A DNA stretch of 64,000 nt from Lactiplantibacillus plajomi (GCF_005405405.1 NZ_BJDZ01000015.1:1-64000), one strand, 5' to 3'. Shown: positions 27,037-36,508, counted from the stretch's first letter. Made by a program: numbers and translations. Notes: a model not told the origin generated them from the letters alone.

Positions 27037-28325
27037 TTTGCTTGGTCCTTTCTGTAAGCCACCTGGCCGTCCACTAACGTCATTAAGACGTCCCCATAAA
27101 CGGACCAGCCAATAAACGGTGAATTATGTCCCTTGGACAACATGTCAGCTGCTTGAATTTGGTATTGATGGTCTAAATCGATGATGGCCAAGTCGGCCGC
27201 TTCACCAACTGCTAGGTGCCCCGCAGCCGTCAAACCAAATAGTTCGGCCGGTTTGGTACTCATCAGGTTGATCAATTGCCCCAGGCTAATGAGCCGCGTC
27301 TTAACCAGCGCCGTGTACATCGTGGCAAACGCGGTTTCAATGCCGGTGATCCCGAAGGCCGCTGTCCGCATACTCCCAGCCTTTTCAGCGTCGGTGTGCG
27401 GCGCGTGGTCGGTCGCAATAAAGTCGATTGTGCCGTCTAACAACCCGGCAATCAAAGCGGCCCGGTCGCGCGGTGACCGCAACGGCGGGTTCATCTTTAA
27501 CATCGGGTTATCCATCGTGATGTCTTCGTCCGTTAGTAGTAAGTGGTGGGGCGAGACTTCACAAGTGACGTTGATGCCGGCGCGCTTGGCGTCGCGAACG
27601 ACCCGCACGCTTTCGGCGGTCGAAACGTGACAGACGTGGTAATGAACCCCGCTAGCTTCGGCCAGCATGACGTCCCGCGCAACTTGCGCCGCTTCGGAAA
27701 CGTTGTTGATGCCCGGCAACCCGAGCTGCTCAGCAACTGGTCCGGCGTTCATCACGCCCCCCTGATAGAGTGAATCGTCCTCAACGTGGGCGGCCAGTGG
27801 TAACCCGGCTTTCGCCGCCCCGACCATGGCTTGGTACATGGTATTCGCAGTTTGAACCCCCGACCCATCGTTGCTAACGGCAAAGGCCCCCGCCTGCTTG
27901 ACCGCCGCAAAGTCGATCAACTGATCACCAGCGCGGCCAGTCGTAATGCTAGCGTATTGCGCTACGTGGACCTTCGCCTTGGTGCGGTTAGCGGCCACCA
28001 TCGCTGCGACCCGTTCCGGCGTATCCGGTACCGGGTCAACGTTCGGCATCGCACCGACCGTGGTAAACCCACCGTGGGCGGCTGCCGCGGTCCCGGTCGC
28101 AATCGTTTCCTTCGCCGTTTGTCCGGGCTCGCGCAGGTGCACGTGAACGTCCACTAAACCGGGACTTACGAAGTGATTTGCCGCGTCGATCACCTGGTCG
28201 GCCCGCGTGGTTGCCGCGGTCAGCTGCGGATCAATGGCCTTAATTTTCCCCTGCTCAATCAATAAGTTGGTCTTAACGAGTTGGGTTTGTTGCCAAACTT
28301 GTGCGTTCGTTATTAAAGTCGCCAT
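27033..28325 (-). CDS. pyrC: dihydroorotase
   Basis: 430 aa, type I bacterial dihydroorotase of the amidohydrolase family. It cyclises carbamoyl aspartate to dihydroorotate. The metal-binding [10 protein letters not shown] signature is near residue 59, and T-D-H-A-P-H-T (near residue 303) supplies the catalytic aspartate. The G-x-x-D/E carboxylation region is present. ATG lies two bases after the pyrB stop behind GGAGG. Confidence 0.97.
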   Translation of the reverse strand: MATLITNAQVWQQTQLVKTNLLIEQGKIKAIDPQLTAATTRADQVIDAANHFVSPGLVDVHVHLREPGQTAKETIATGTAAAAHGGFTTVGAMPNVDPVPDTPERVAAMVAANRTKAKVHVAQYASITTGRAGDQLIDFAAVKQAGAFAVSNDGSGVQTANTMYQAMVGAAKAGLPLAAHVEDDSLYQGGVMNAGPVAEQLGLPGINNVSEAAQVARDVMLAEASGVHYHVCHVSTAESVRVVRDAKRAGINVTCEVSPHHLLLTDEDITMDNPMLKMNPPLRSPRDRAALIAGLLDGTIDFIATDHAPHTDAEKAGSMRTAAFGITGIETAFATMYTALVKTRLISLGQLINLMSTKPAELFGLTAAGHLAVGEAADLAIIDLDHQYQIQAADMLSKGHNSPFIGWSVYGDVLMTLVDGQVAYRKDQAK

Positions 28326-28327
28326 GC

Positions 28328-29263
28328 TTAAACCTCCAATTGTTCGGGCGTAATCAAGCCCCTCTGTGCCAGTAACCGGGTAATCATTGCCATCCGGACG
28401 TAAACGCCGTTGGTCATTTGTTGGAAAATCCGCGATTGGGGCGCTTCGACTAAGTCACTCGCAAGTTCAACCCCGCGATTGACCGGTGCCGGGTGCATAA
28501 TAATGGCGTGCGGCTGCATCCGGGCGGCACGCGCCTCAGTCAGACCGTACTGCTGATGGTAACTACCGGCATCAAAGGCTTGGTTATTCGCCTGGGTCAG
28601 CCGTTCGTGTTGCACCCGCAGTAACATCACGACATCCATCTTGGCGACCAAGTCATCGATGGGTTCGTACTGCCCGTACTTGGCAAAGTCCGCGCCGTAC
28701 CATTCCTTGGGGCCACTGAAGTACACCGAAGCACCCAATTGGGTCAGCAACGTCATGTTCGAGCGGGCGACCCGTGAATGCGCAAGGTCACCGATAATGG
28801 CAACTTTTAAACCGTCAAAGTGCCCGAATTCTTCGTAAATCGTGTCCATGTCTAGTAGCGACTGCGACGGGTGCTGACCGCTGCCGTCACCGGCGTTGAT
28901 CAGGCTCATTGGTAGCTCGGCATCCACAATTTCTTGGTAGTAACGGTCACGCGGGTGGCGAATCACCGCTAAGTCAACGCCGATTGCCTGAATCGTTTTT
29001 AAAGTGTCCAGTAAGCTTTCCCCCTTGGTCACCGAGCTGGTCTTGGGATCAAACGGAATGACCTGTAAACCTAACCGCCGTTCGGCCATTTCAAAGCTGG
29101 TGTGCGTCCGGGTACTATTTTCAAAGAAGAGGTTCATCGCAAAGCTTGGCCTCTTCAACTGCAAAGTCTTACCGGCTTTAAAGGCTTGGGCTAATTGAAT
29201 AAAATCCATGACATCCTGATTATCAAATTGGTCAACGCTGACCAAGTAATTCTTCGTTTGCAT
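28328..29263 (-). CDS. pyrB: aspartate carbamoyltransferase catalytic subunit
   Basis: 311 aa from the ATG at 29263, which follows AGGAG; the longer in-frame ORF reads back into the attenuator. It condenses carbamoyl phosphate with aspartate. The carbamoyl-phosphate motif [12 protein letters not shown] is near residue 47, and H-P-A-P-V-N-R-G near 265. No pyrI regulatory gene is present, as usual in Firmicutes. Control is by the PyrR attenuator directly upstream. Confidence 0.97.
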   Translation of the reverse strand: MQTKNYLVSVDQFDNQDVMDFIQLAQAFKAGKTLQLKRPSFAMNLFFENSTRTHTSFEMAERRLGLQVIPFDPKTSSVTKGESLLDTLKTIQAIGVDLAVIRHPRDRYYQEIVDAELPMSLINAGDGSGQHPSQSLLDMDTIYEEFGHFDGLKVAIIGDLAHSRVARSNMTLLTQLGASVYFSGPKEWYGADFAKYGQYEPIDDLVAKMDVVMLLRVQHERLTQANNQAFDAGSYHQQYGLTEARAARMQPHAIIMHPAPVNRGVELASDLVEAPQSRIFQQMTNGVYVRMAMITRLLAQRGLITPEQLEV

Positions 29264-29290
29264 GTTTTTGATTACTCCTATCCGGGTATT

Positions 29291-29337
29291 AAAAAAGTCT
29301 AGCTCCTGCAATAATTGTTCGCAAAGAGGCTAGACTC
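29291..29337 (-). terminator. attenuator terminator upstream of pyrB
   Basis: The stem AGTCTAGC / GCTAGACT is followed by T6, lying between pyrR and pyrB. Together with the PyrR binding loop at 29371-29385 it forms a transcription attenuator. Confidence 0.85.
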
Positions 29338-29370
29338 CGATTAAGTGACCACGCATGGCCCAACCGTTTC

Positions 29371-29385
29371 GTTCCTCTCTGGAAA
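29371..29385 (-). promoter_or_regulatory. PyrR binding loop (attenuator 2, pyrR-pyrB)
   Basis: On the minus strand this reads TTTCCAGAGAGGAAC, matching the UCCNGNGAGG core of the PyrR anti-antiterminator. PyrR with UMP stabilises it and favours the downstream terminator. Confidence 0.75.
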
Positions 29386-29409
29386 CAATTAAATGGTTAG
29401 TTATTCAAT

Positions 29410-30057
<648 letters not shown>

Positions 30058-30059
30058 TT

Positions 30060-30073
30060 AGCCTCACAGGACT
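30060..30073 (-). promoter_or_regulatory. PyrR binding loop (attenuator 1, leader of pyrR)
   Basis: On the minus strand AGTCCTGTGAGGCT is a perfect match to the consensus ARUCCNGNGAGGYU. It lies about 30 bases downstream of the promoter and before the terminator at 29994-30038. Confidence 0.85.
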
Positions 30074-30102
30074 AAGTTAAAGGTGCTTGTTTAATTGAAA
30101 TA

Positions 30103-30131
30103 AGTGTAACCAACTCCCTAGGCGCTGTCAA
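30103..30131 (-). promoter_or_regulatory. pyr operon promoter
   Basis: On the minus strand: perfect TTGACA (30131-30126), 17 bases, TACACT (30108-30103). It drives the leader with attenuator 1. Confidence 0.8.
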
Positions 30132-30233
30132 GCATCACCCCTAATTAATTTGGTCAATTAAGTTAGCGGCACCGGCAACCTCAACTTATCAAATGATAGT
30201 TCATTTATTTTTAATCTATTTTTCATTTAATTA

Positions 30234-30262
30234 TAGTCAAATTGTCAAATTATCGGTATACT
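30234..30262 (+). promoter_or_regulatory. promoter of the pucR-type gene with tandem repeats
   Basis: TAGTCA, 17 bases, TATACT (30257-30262). Two exact tandem copies of GTCAAATT (30236-30251) overlap the -35 and spacer and could be a regulator site. Upstream, a short imperfect palindrome ACTTATCA-AA-TGATAGT surrounds position 30191. Confidence 0.5.
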
Positions 30263-30299
30263 ACTTGTGAAAGATAACTAATTTCTAGGGGGACCTGCC

Positions 30300-31889
30300 A
30301 TGCGATTACAAACACTATTAGAAACACCTTCAATGCAAACAATGCGGGTAATCGCGGGTAAGCGGGGGCTCAAACGGCAGATTAACAATATCGGGATGAT
30401 TGAATCCCCAGACATTGCCAACTTTTTAAAAGCCGATCAATTCCTAATCACGAACGGCTACCCGGTCGCGAATACGTCAACCGATCCGGTGGCGCTGATC
30501 AAGGCCATGAACGCGGCTAACTGCGCTGGGCTGGGAATTAAAGACCACCGCTACGTTGACCACCTGCCCCAAGCTGTTCTCGATTTAGCCGACGAACTGG
30601 CCTTTCCCATCATTATTACCCCGGGCAACGAATTGGTTTCCGAAACGGTTCGGAAAATGCTTGGCATTATTTTAAAATCCCAAACGGATGAACTTAGTCG
30701 TATTGTTCATGCTAATCAAATTCTTGCCGACCTCTTATTAAAAGATCCGTCGCACGCCACGGTGCTGAATAAATGTAGCGAACTACTCGACCACGCCGTT
30801 TTCCTAATGGACAGCCATTTTCGGGTCATTAGTGCCTCTCAGAGTCTCCCGGTGACCCGGCACACCCTGACCGACTTTTTACGCAACGAAACTAATATTG
30901 ACTACTTCAACTTACATAGCCGGACAACCGTGACTTATCAACAATTAACGTTAACGATAACGCCACTCTTTTCGGCGTACAAGGAAAATAAGGCCTTCGT
31001 TGGCTTCGTTGACCTAGACGCGGGCAATTCGACCGATGAGATGTTGACCCAGGTGATTTTAAACACCCTGAGTTTTGTTAACAGCCGCGTTGACATGCTA
31101 AACGAATCGGCCTTTCGTAACCAGAGTGGTTTTTATTTGAACGTGATGGACGGTGGCATCTCCAACGAGCTAGTCAAAAAAACGTTGAAGGCCCGCTCGA
31201 TCGAGCCGAGTACCAAGTTCCAGTGTGCGACCGTGTTAGTGACAACTAACCACCAGTCACTACTCAGCAACCATTTATTAGAGCAGGTTCAACAACTAAC
31301 GCTTTGGTTCATTAAGGAATACGAATCTCCGGTAATCGCCTTCTCACTCAAGCAACAGTTGGTGCTACTAATTGATTCCGAGCAAAACGCCCAACACTTT
31401 TTAACAGCCCTCGTCGACTTCATTCAACCTAAGTTGGATAAGGCCGACCGCTTGATCGTCGGTTACAGTTACTCGACGCTACCGCTGACCGAACTCGCAA
31501 CCACCTATAACGAAGCGGCCGAAGCGCTCGCACTGAGCCGGAACAGCAACCATCCCATCACCATTTACCGGCCGAAATACGTCAAAGAATTGATTTCGTT
31601 GATTCCGGCCAACGAGGCCAAGTCCTTCGTTGAACGGGTCTTAGGTGGCTTAGTCGGTGGTATCAGCGCGGCCGAACAGCTCAACCTACTGAACACCCTG
31701 TACGGTTATTTCTATTACCACCAAAACATCGCGGAAGTCGCCGGACACTTAGATATTCACCGCAACACCGTGATTTACCGGCTTAAAAAAGTCGAAAAGA
31801 AGCTAGCACTGAACTTAGACGACCCCGAACAAGCCCAGACCCTGGAAATGGCCGTCCTCCTGTGGCATAACCAGCAAATCCAAAAGTGA
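30300..31889 (+). CDS. pucR: PucR-family transcriptional regulator
   Basis: 529 aa. The N-terminal PucR domain (about residues 1-125) begins M-R-L-Q-T-L-L-E. The middle is a less conserved sensor/GGDEF-like region. The C-terminal PucR helix-turn-helix (about 470-525) reads H-L-D-I-H-R-N-T-V-I-Y-R-L-K-K-V. In Bacillus, PucR controls purine catabolism and responds to allantoin-type products. Here no catabolic genes follow; two purine permeases do, so it likely tunes purine uptake (inference). ATG behind GGGGGACC, with its own promoter. The orthology to Bacillus PucR is by domain layout only. Confidence 0.8.
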   Translation: MRLQTLLETPSMQTMRVIAGKRGLKRQINNIGMIESPDIANFLKADQFLITNGYPVANTSTDPVALIKAMNAANCAGLGIKDHRYVDHLPQAVLDLADELAFPIIITPGNELVSETVRKMLGIILKSQTDELSRIVHANQILADLLLKDPSHATVLNKCSELLDHAVFLMDSHFRVISASQSLPVTRHTLTDFLRNETNIDYFNLHSRTTVTYQQLTLTITPLFSAYKENKAFVGFVDLDAGNSTDEMLTQVILNTLSFVNSRVDMLNESAFRNQSGFYLNVMDGGISNELVKKTLKARSIEPSTKFQCATVLVTTNHQSLLSNHLLEQVQQLTLWFIKEYESPVIAFSLKQQLVLLIDSEQNAQHFLTALVDFIQPKLDKADRLIVGYSYSTLPLTELATTYNEAAEALALSRNSNHPITIYRPKYVKELISLIPANEAKSFVERVLGGLVGGISAAEQLNLLNTLYGYFYYHQNIAEVAGHLDIHRNTVIYRLKKVEKKLALNLDDPEQAQTLEMAVLLWHNQQIQK

Positions 31890-31922
31890 ACGTTTTCATT
31901 CCAGTTAAATTAACTTTTTGTG

Positions 31923-31936
31923 TTTTCACGAACATT
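31923..31936 (+). promoter_or_regulatory. PurBox-like site 1 upstream of the purine permease
   Basis: TTTTCACGAACATT resembles the PurR PurBox (AWWWCCGAACWWT) and shares CACGAACA with the boxes near purE. It faces a second, weaker copy about 30 bases away, the spacing known for paired PurBoxes in Bacillus. Confidence 0.5.
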
Positions 31937-31953
31937 GAATTATCCGGATTAGT

Positions 31954-31982
31954 TTGTATTCGGGTTTTATGTATGTTAGAAT
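31954..31982 (+). promoter_or_regulatory. promoter of the purine permease transcript, overlapping PurBox-like site 2
   Basis: TTGTAT, 17 bases, TAGAAT (31977-31982). A second PurBox-like site on the minus strand (ATAAAACCCGAATA, 31970-31957) overlaps the -35. This suggests repression by PurR in addition to the riboswitch. Confidence 0.5.
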
Positions 31983-32004
31983 AATCCACATTCAAATATC
32001 AGTT

Positions 32005-32075
32005 TATTGCCTATATAATGTCATAATATGGTTGACGAGTTTCTACCCAATCCCGTAAAGATTGGACTATAAGCA
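32005..32075 (+). promoter_or_regulatory. purine riboswitch aptamer, guanine/xanthine class
   Basis: The three-helix junction is visible. P2 is GTCA/TGAC around an AATATGG loop. J2/3 is GAGTTTCTACC. P3 is CCAATC/GATTGG with a CCGTAAA loop. The 3' side reads ACTATA. The discriminating base (position 74 of the xpt aptamer) is C, not T, so it should bind guanine, hypoxanthine or xanthine rather than adenine. A terminator follows directly as the expression platform, upstream of an NCS2 permease. Confidence 0.9.
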
Positions 32076-32080
32076 GACGA

Positions 32081-32111
32081 GGACACCCCGTTTGCCGGGG
32101 TGTCCTTTTTT
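32081..32111 (+). terminator. riboswitch expression-platform terminator
   Basis: Perfect 9-bp stem GGACACCCC / GGGGTGTCC with a 7-base loop and T6. Ligand binding should favour it and stop permease expression. Confidence 0.9.
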
Positions 32112-32156
32112 ACTTACATTTAGGCGTAATCAGACTTAATGAGGAGGATTTTAACG

Positions 32157-33464
32157 TTGAAAGAAGTTGCTACCGCCCCTAAAATCAGCAACGTTAAAGC
32201 GGCAATTTTAGGGTTTCAGCATTTACTGGCCATGTATTCAGGTGACGTCTTAGTCCCACTATTAATTGGGGCCGCCCTCCACTTTACGACCGCCCAGCTA
32301 ACTTACCTAGTTTCAATCGATATTTTCATGTGTGGGATCGCGACGTTCCTGCAATTAAAGCGCACGCCGTTAACCGGGATCGGCCTGCCCGTGGTGCTAG
32401 GCTGTGCGGTTCAGGCCGTCAACCCGTTGATTCAAATTGGTAAAACTTACGGACTTGGGACCATGTACGGGTCAATTATCGGGGCTGGGATTTTCATCTT
32501 CCTGATTGCCGGACTCTTTTCAAAAATCAAGAACCTGTTCCCGCCAGTCGTAACCGGGTCGTTGATCACCATCATCGGGTTCACCCTGATTCCAGTCGCC
32601 TTTGAGGACTTAGGTGGTGGCAACGCCGCTGCTAAGGACTTTGGTAACTTACCCGCCCTCGGAATTGGCTTTTTAACCATCGCCATCATCGTTGGCATTA
32701 GCGTCTTCGCTAAGGGCTTCCTGAAGTCGGTATCAATTTTAATCGGTATCTTAGTCGGTACCTTAATTGCGGGGGCGTTAGGGATGGTTTCCTTAAAACC
32801 GGTGGCCGAAGCGAGCTGGTTCCACTTTCCGACCCTCTTTTACTTCGGAGCTCCGCACTTTGAGTGGTCATCGATTTTAACCATGATCCTAGTCTCGTTA
32901 ACGACGATGGTTGAATCGACCGGCGTCTTCTTCGCCCTTGGTGACATCACCGGACGAAAAATTGAAAGTGCTGATTTAAAACGCGGTTACCGCGCTGAGG
33001 GGATTGCCGTCATCTTAGGCGGTTTGTTCAACACCTTCCCTTACTCAACTTTCTCGGAAAACGTCGGCGTGGTGCAGCTATCCGGCGTGAAAACCCGCAA
33101 ACCGATTTACTACTCCGCCGCATTCTTGGTCATCCTCGGGTTATTGCCAAAAATTGGTGCGCTTGCGACCGTGATTCCAAGTCCGGTCCTCGGTGGTGCG
33201 ATGGTCGTGATGTTCGGGATTGTCGGTATTCAGGGGATCCGGATGCTGGCGAACGTCGATTTTCAAAATAACAATAACTTACTCGTGGCTGCCGTTTCAA
33301 TTGGATTAGGGCTGGGCGTTACCGTCCAAACCAACATCTTCCAATTCCTACCAGCCGCCCTCCAAATCATGTTGAGTAACGGGGTGGTCGTCGGCAGCCT
33401 TTCCGCCGTCATCCTGAACTTACTCTTTAATCACGGTACTAACCAACCTAAAACGAACGCCTAA
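32157..33464 (+). CDS. pbuX: NCS2 purine (xanthine/guanine) permease
   Basis: 435 aa from the TTG at 32157, nine bases after GAGGAGG. About 12-14 hydrophobic segments span the protein. The N-terminal G-F-Q-H-L-L-A-M-Y and the signature region G-V-K-T-R-K-P-I-Y-Y with P-V-L-G-G-A-M are typical of xanthine/uracil NCS2 proteins. The guanine-class riboswitch and PurBox-like sites upstream point to xanthine (or guanine) rather than uracil, which supports PbuX. No xpt gene is adjacent, unlike the xpt-pbuX operon of Bacillus. Confidence 0.85.
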   Translation: MKEVATAPKISNVKAAILGFQHLLAMYSGDVLVPLLIGAALHFTTAQLTYLVSIDIFMCGIATFLQLKRTPLTGIGLPVVLGCAVQAVNPLIQIGKTYGLGTMYGSIIGAGIFIFLIAGLFSKIKNLFPPVVTGSLITIIGFTLIPVAFEDLGGGNAAAKDFGNLPALGIGFLTIAIIVGISVFAKGFLKSVSILIGILVGTLIAGALGMVSLKPVAEASWFHFPTLFYFGAPHFEWSSILTMILVSLTTMVESTGVFFALGDITGRKIESADLKRGYRAEGIAVILGGLFNTFPYSTFSENVGVVQLSGVKTRKPIYYSAAFLVILGLLPKIGALATVIPSPVLGGAMVVMFGIVGIQGIRMLANVDFQNNNNLLVAAVSIGLGLGVTVQTNIFQFLPAALQIMLSNGVVVGSLSAVILNLLFNHGTNQPKTNA

Positions 33465-33467
33465 CCT

Positions 33468-33515
33468 AATCCAGGTCTGACCAGCGAAACGCTGGTAAGG
33501 CCTGGATTATTATTT
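33468..33515 (+). terminator. terminator after the pbuX-type permease
   Basis: A long interrupted hairpin AATCCAGG / CCTGGATT with inner ACCAGCG/CGCTGGT is followed by a T/A-rich tract. Confidence 0.7.
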
Positions 33516-33605
33516 TAATATTCAGTTAACGTTTCCCTTTTTCGAGAAAAACCAGTATGTTATACTAATTAATTGTGTGATTGTTAACTTTTTATTAATT
33601 TAGGA

Positions 33606-34919
33606 GTGAGTGCTATTTTAGAACGCGTCTTTCATTTGCGGGAAAACCGAACATCGGTCCGTCGCGAATTTGTTGGTGGGTTAACTACGTTTCTCGCCAT
33701 GTCGTACATTTTAGCCGTTAATCCCGAACTACTCGGGAGCACCGGGATGAGTAAAACGGCGGTCTTCACCGCCACGGTACTGGCGGCAATCGTCGCTTGC
33801 TTACTGATGGGTGTGGTCGCCAACTTTCCGGTGGCCTTAGCACCGGGCATGGGCCTGAACGCCTTTTTCACCTACACGGTCGTCCAGGAATGGCACATTC
33901 CGTGGCAAACGGCGCTGGCCGGCGTTTTTGTTGCCGGACTACTCTTCATTCTACTGACCCTGTCCAACTTACGGGATAAACTGATCAACTTGATTCCGAG
34001 TGCGTTGAAATACGCCGTTTCCGCCGGAATTGGCCTGTTCATCGCCTTTTCCGGGCTGCAAACGTCCGGGATCATCGTTGCTGATAAGTCCAACGCAGTC
34101 GCGCTGGGCAACTTACACGATCCCGCCGTCCTACTAGCAATTTTCGGGATCATCGTCGGCATCATGTTAGTCACCGCCAACGTTACCGGTGGGATTTTCT
34201 GGGGCATGTTCATCACGGCGATTGTCGGCATGATTTTTAAAATCATTCCGTTACCAACCGGCATCGTTAGTGGTGTACCTAGTGTGCAACCACTCTTCGG
34301 GCAAGCCCTGACGCATATTACCGATATCAATTCGTTTCAAATGATCATCGTAATCTTAACCTTCTTTATCATCGGCTTATTCGATACGTCGGGGACGTTG
34401 GTCGGCGTTGCGACCGAAGCCGGGATGGTCGACCAAAAGAGCGGTGAAGTTAAGGGCGTGGGTAAGGCCCTCTTCAGTGGCGCACTGGCAACGACGATCG
34501 GCGCAATTTTGGGGACTTCCCCAACGACCGCCTACGTTGAATCGACTTCCGGCGTTGCGGTCGGCGCCCGAACCGGATTATCCTCGGTTTTCGTCGCCAT
34601 CCTGTTTGCAATTGCCGCCTTCTTCTCACCGCTACTCGGCGTGATCACCTCGGCGGTTACCGCTTCGGCGTTGATCATCGTGGGTATCTTGATGCTGTCC
34701 AACGTGCAGTACATCGACTGGACGAAGTTTGAAATTGCCGTGCCGGCCTTCTTCACCATGGTCATGATGCTCTTGACCTACAGTATTTCCGAAGGGCTAG
34801 CGGTCGGCTTCATCTTCTACCCGATTACCATGACGGTTAAGGGGCGTTGGCGGGAAGTCAACGCGTTGATGTGGATTATGATGGTGGTCTTCATCCTCTA
34901 CTTTGCGGTCGTCGCGTAA
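33606..34919 (+). CDS. pbuG: NCS2 AzgA-type guanine/hypoxanthine permease
   Basis: About 435 aa with 12-14 membrane segments. The PbuG/AzgA group is shown by F-V-G-G-L-T-T-F-L-A-M-S-Y-I-L (near residue 23), A-L-A-P-G-M-G-L-N-A-F-F (near 79), G-L-F-D-T-S-G-T-L-V-G and G-T-S-P-T-T-A-Y-V-E-S. It imports hypoxanthine, guanine or adenine by proton symport. The GTG at 33606 overlaps its own AGGAG site. The spacing fits an ATT codon at 33615 better, so the true start is uncertain by three codons. A TATACT lies at about 33560. It follows pbuX but has its own promoter region. Confidence 0.9.
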   Translation: MSAILERVFHLRENRTSVRREFVGGLTTFLAMSYILAVNPELLGSTGMSKTAVFTATVLAAIVACLLMGVVANFPVALAPGMGLNAFFTYTVVQEWHIPWQTALAGVFVAGLLFILLTLSNLRDKLINLIPSALKYAVSAGIGLFIAFSGLQTSGIIVADKSNAVALGNLHDPAVLLAIFGIIVGIMLVTANVTGGIFWGMFITAIVGMIFKIIPLPTGIVSGVPSVQPLFGQALTHITDINSFQMIIVILTFFIIGLFDTSGTLVGVATEAGMVDQKSGEVKGVGKALFSGALATTIGAILGTSPTTAYVESTSGVAVGARTGLSSVFVAILFAIAAFFSPLLGVITSAVTASALIIVGILMLSNVQYIDWTKFEIAVPAFFTMVMMLLTYSISEGLAVGFIFYPITMTVKGRWREVNALMWIMMVVFILYFAVVA

Positions 34920-34925
34920 TCGATA

Positions 34926-34969
34926 TAAAAATCTGGTCCTCAGAAATCATTCTGGGAACCAGATTTTTT
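34926..34969. terminator. bidirectional terminator between pbuG and the MetE-like gene
   Basis: AAATCTGGT / ACCAGATTT, with an inner CAGAA/TTCTG arm, has an A-run on the left and T7 on the right. It serves both convergent genes. Confidence 0.8.
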
Positions 34970-34988
34970 TCATTCTTCTTTATCGTTG

Positions 34989-36140
34989 TTAACGACCCCA
35001 AACTTCTTCCGCAATCGACTTAACCAGCGCGATTTTGGCCCACTGCTGTTCGGCGGTCAGGACGTTTCCTTCTTCCGTCGACGCAAAACCGCACTGAGTA
35101 CTTAAGCAGAGCCGGTCGAGCGGTACGTACTTAGCCGCTTCGTAAATGCGGTCAATCACCGTCTGACGGTCTTCCAATTCACCATTTTTAGAAGTCACTA
35201 AGCCGAGCACCACCAACTTATCATCACTGACCAGTCGTAACGGTTCAAAACCGCCGGCACGGTCACTATCGTATTCGAGGTAGTAGGCGCGTACGTTTTC
35301 CTGATTGAATAATGGATCAGCCACCGATTCGTACCCGCCGGCAGACGCCCAAGTGGAGTGGTAATTACCACGGCAAACGTGGGTGTTGACGACTAAGTCC
35401 GCTGGTAAATCGGCGAGTGCCGCATTATTAACTTGCAAGTATAACTGCTTGTTTCGGTCTAAAACGGCGTCATTACGCGCTGAGACCGTTCCGGTTTCCG
35501 CACCCTTGGTCTGGTTGCCCGCCAACATTCCCCACGTACAATCATCTAACTGAATCGTGCGCGCACCGGCCGCGTAGAGGTCCAGAAACACTTGGTGATA
35601 AGCCGCCGCTAAGTCGGCAACGACGGCCGCGTCAGTCGGGTAAACTTGGCGGAGCGCCGCTTCATTTTCCGGCCGTTGTAGTTCAGCAAGACACTGGGCC
35701 GGCGCCGGCACGGTTTGTTTAACCTGAATCCCCGCCTGAACGTGGTCACGAACAAACTTAAAGGCGGCGACAAACGGGTGGTTAGCACCGCTAATTTTAC
35801 CGCTGACATAGGCCGATTCGGCCCGGGTCTCTTCACCGTGGAACAGGTAGCCCTTCGTTAACGTCTTCTTCTCAATCCCTTGCAGTCCCCAGAAAAAGTC
35901 GAGGTGCCACCAGCTACGGCGAAATTCGCCATCGGTCACGGCCTTTAAGCCGGCTTGTTCCTGTTGTGCAATTAACTTAATTATTTCGGCGTCCTCAACG
36001 GCCTTTAAACCGGCCGCGTCTAACGTACCCGCCGCAAACTGTGCGCGAGCGCGTTTTAACGCCCGTGGTCGTAAAAAACTCCCCACAACGTCGTAGCGAA
36101 ATGGTGACGTCCGTCGGTTACTAAAAGTTGTTGTTGTCAT
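34989..36140 (-). CDS. MetE-like (YxjG/YxjH-type) cobalamin-independent methyltransferase
   Basis: 383 aa, about the size of the catalytic half of MetE. The fold is the UROD/MetE barrel. It has the zinc-binding pair H-V-C-R-G-N near residue 253 and a second cysteine in S-T-Q-C-G-F near residue 350, plus I-Q-L-D-D-C-T-W near residue 200. Such short proteins are annotated as 5-methyltetrahydropteroyltriglutamate-homocysteine methyltransferase. Lacking the MetE N-terminal half, they may use another methyl donor, so the donor is open. A Met-type T-box leader upstream supports a role in methionine supply. ATG behind AGGGGGA. Confidence 0.85.
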   Translation of the reverse strand: MTTTTFSNRRTSPFRYDVVGSFLRPRALKRARAQFAAGTLDAAGLKAVEDAEIIKLIAQQEQAGLKAVTDGEFRRSWWHLDFFWGLQGIEKKTLTKGYLFHGEETRAESAYVSGKISGANHPFVAAFKFVRDHVQAGIQVKQTVPAPAQCLAELQRPENEAALRQVYPTDAAVVADLAAAYHQVFLDLYAAGARTIQLDDCTWGMLAGNQTKGAETGTVSARNDAVLDRNKQLYLQVNNAALADLPADLVVNTHVCRGNYHSTWASAGGYESVADPLFNQENVRAYYLEYDSDRAGGFEPLRLVSDDKLVVLGLVTSKNGELEDRQTVIDRIYEAAKYVPLDRLCLSTQCGFASTEEGNVLTAEQQWAKIALVKSIAEEVWGR

Positions 36141-36174
36141 AATAAATCCCCCTAATCAATAATGTTCATTTAAC

Positions 36175-36434
36175 CAAAAAAACGCCCCTTCTAATCATCA
36201 AAATGATCAGAAGGGACGTTTTAAATTGCGCGTTACCACCCTTATTTACCGACCGCGTAAACGGTCGACCTCAACGGTACCAATTGATACCCGGCAAGCT
36301 AACGGTTGCAACCGGCTCAGGAGCGTTAACCCCTGAACGTGCTCGGAGCTCATCTTCACGGTCGTGGACCCGCCCCGTTTCCACTATCCGGGTTCACTGT
36401 ACGGGTCATTGACGGCTACTCTTCTCGTCAACGC
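36175..36434 (-). promoter_or_regulatory. T-box leader, methionine type
   Basis: On the minus strand the leader shows the stem I start GACGAGAAGAGTAG. A GTGAAGATGAGC segment holds the likely specifier ATG (36353-36351). The T-box AGGGTGGTAACGCG (36242-36229) follows. The final terminator AACGTCCCTTCTGATCAT / ATGATTAGAAGGGGCGTT has T7 (36222-36177). Uncharged tRNA-Met should switch it to antitermination. The ATG specifier is assigned by position and by its exact recurrence in the second T-box. Confidence 0.88.
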
Positions 36435-36465
36435 AATAATTAAAATACGATTAAACGTTGATTAA

Positions 36466-36494
36466 ATCATAGTGGTTTAAATTTACTTTGTCAA
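36466..36494 (-). promoter_or_regulatory. promoter of the Met T-box transcript
   Basis: On the minus strand: perfect TTGACA (36494-36489), 17 bases, TATGAT (36471-36466). It starts only 15 bases after the purD stop codon. Confidence 0.8.
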
Positions 36495-36508
36495 GCTTAT
36501 CCCAATAA

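Noticed and set aside
32005-32075. Adenine riboswitch
   Set aside because: The discriminating base is C (ACTAT), which fits guanine/xanthine rather than adenine (ATTAT).
33530-33560. PurBox before pbuG
   Set aside because: TTTCTCGAAAAAG on the minus strand resembles a box but lacks the CGAAC core.
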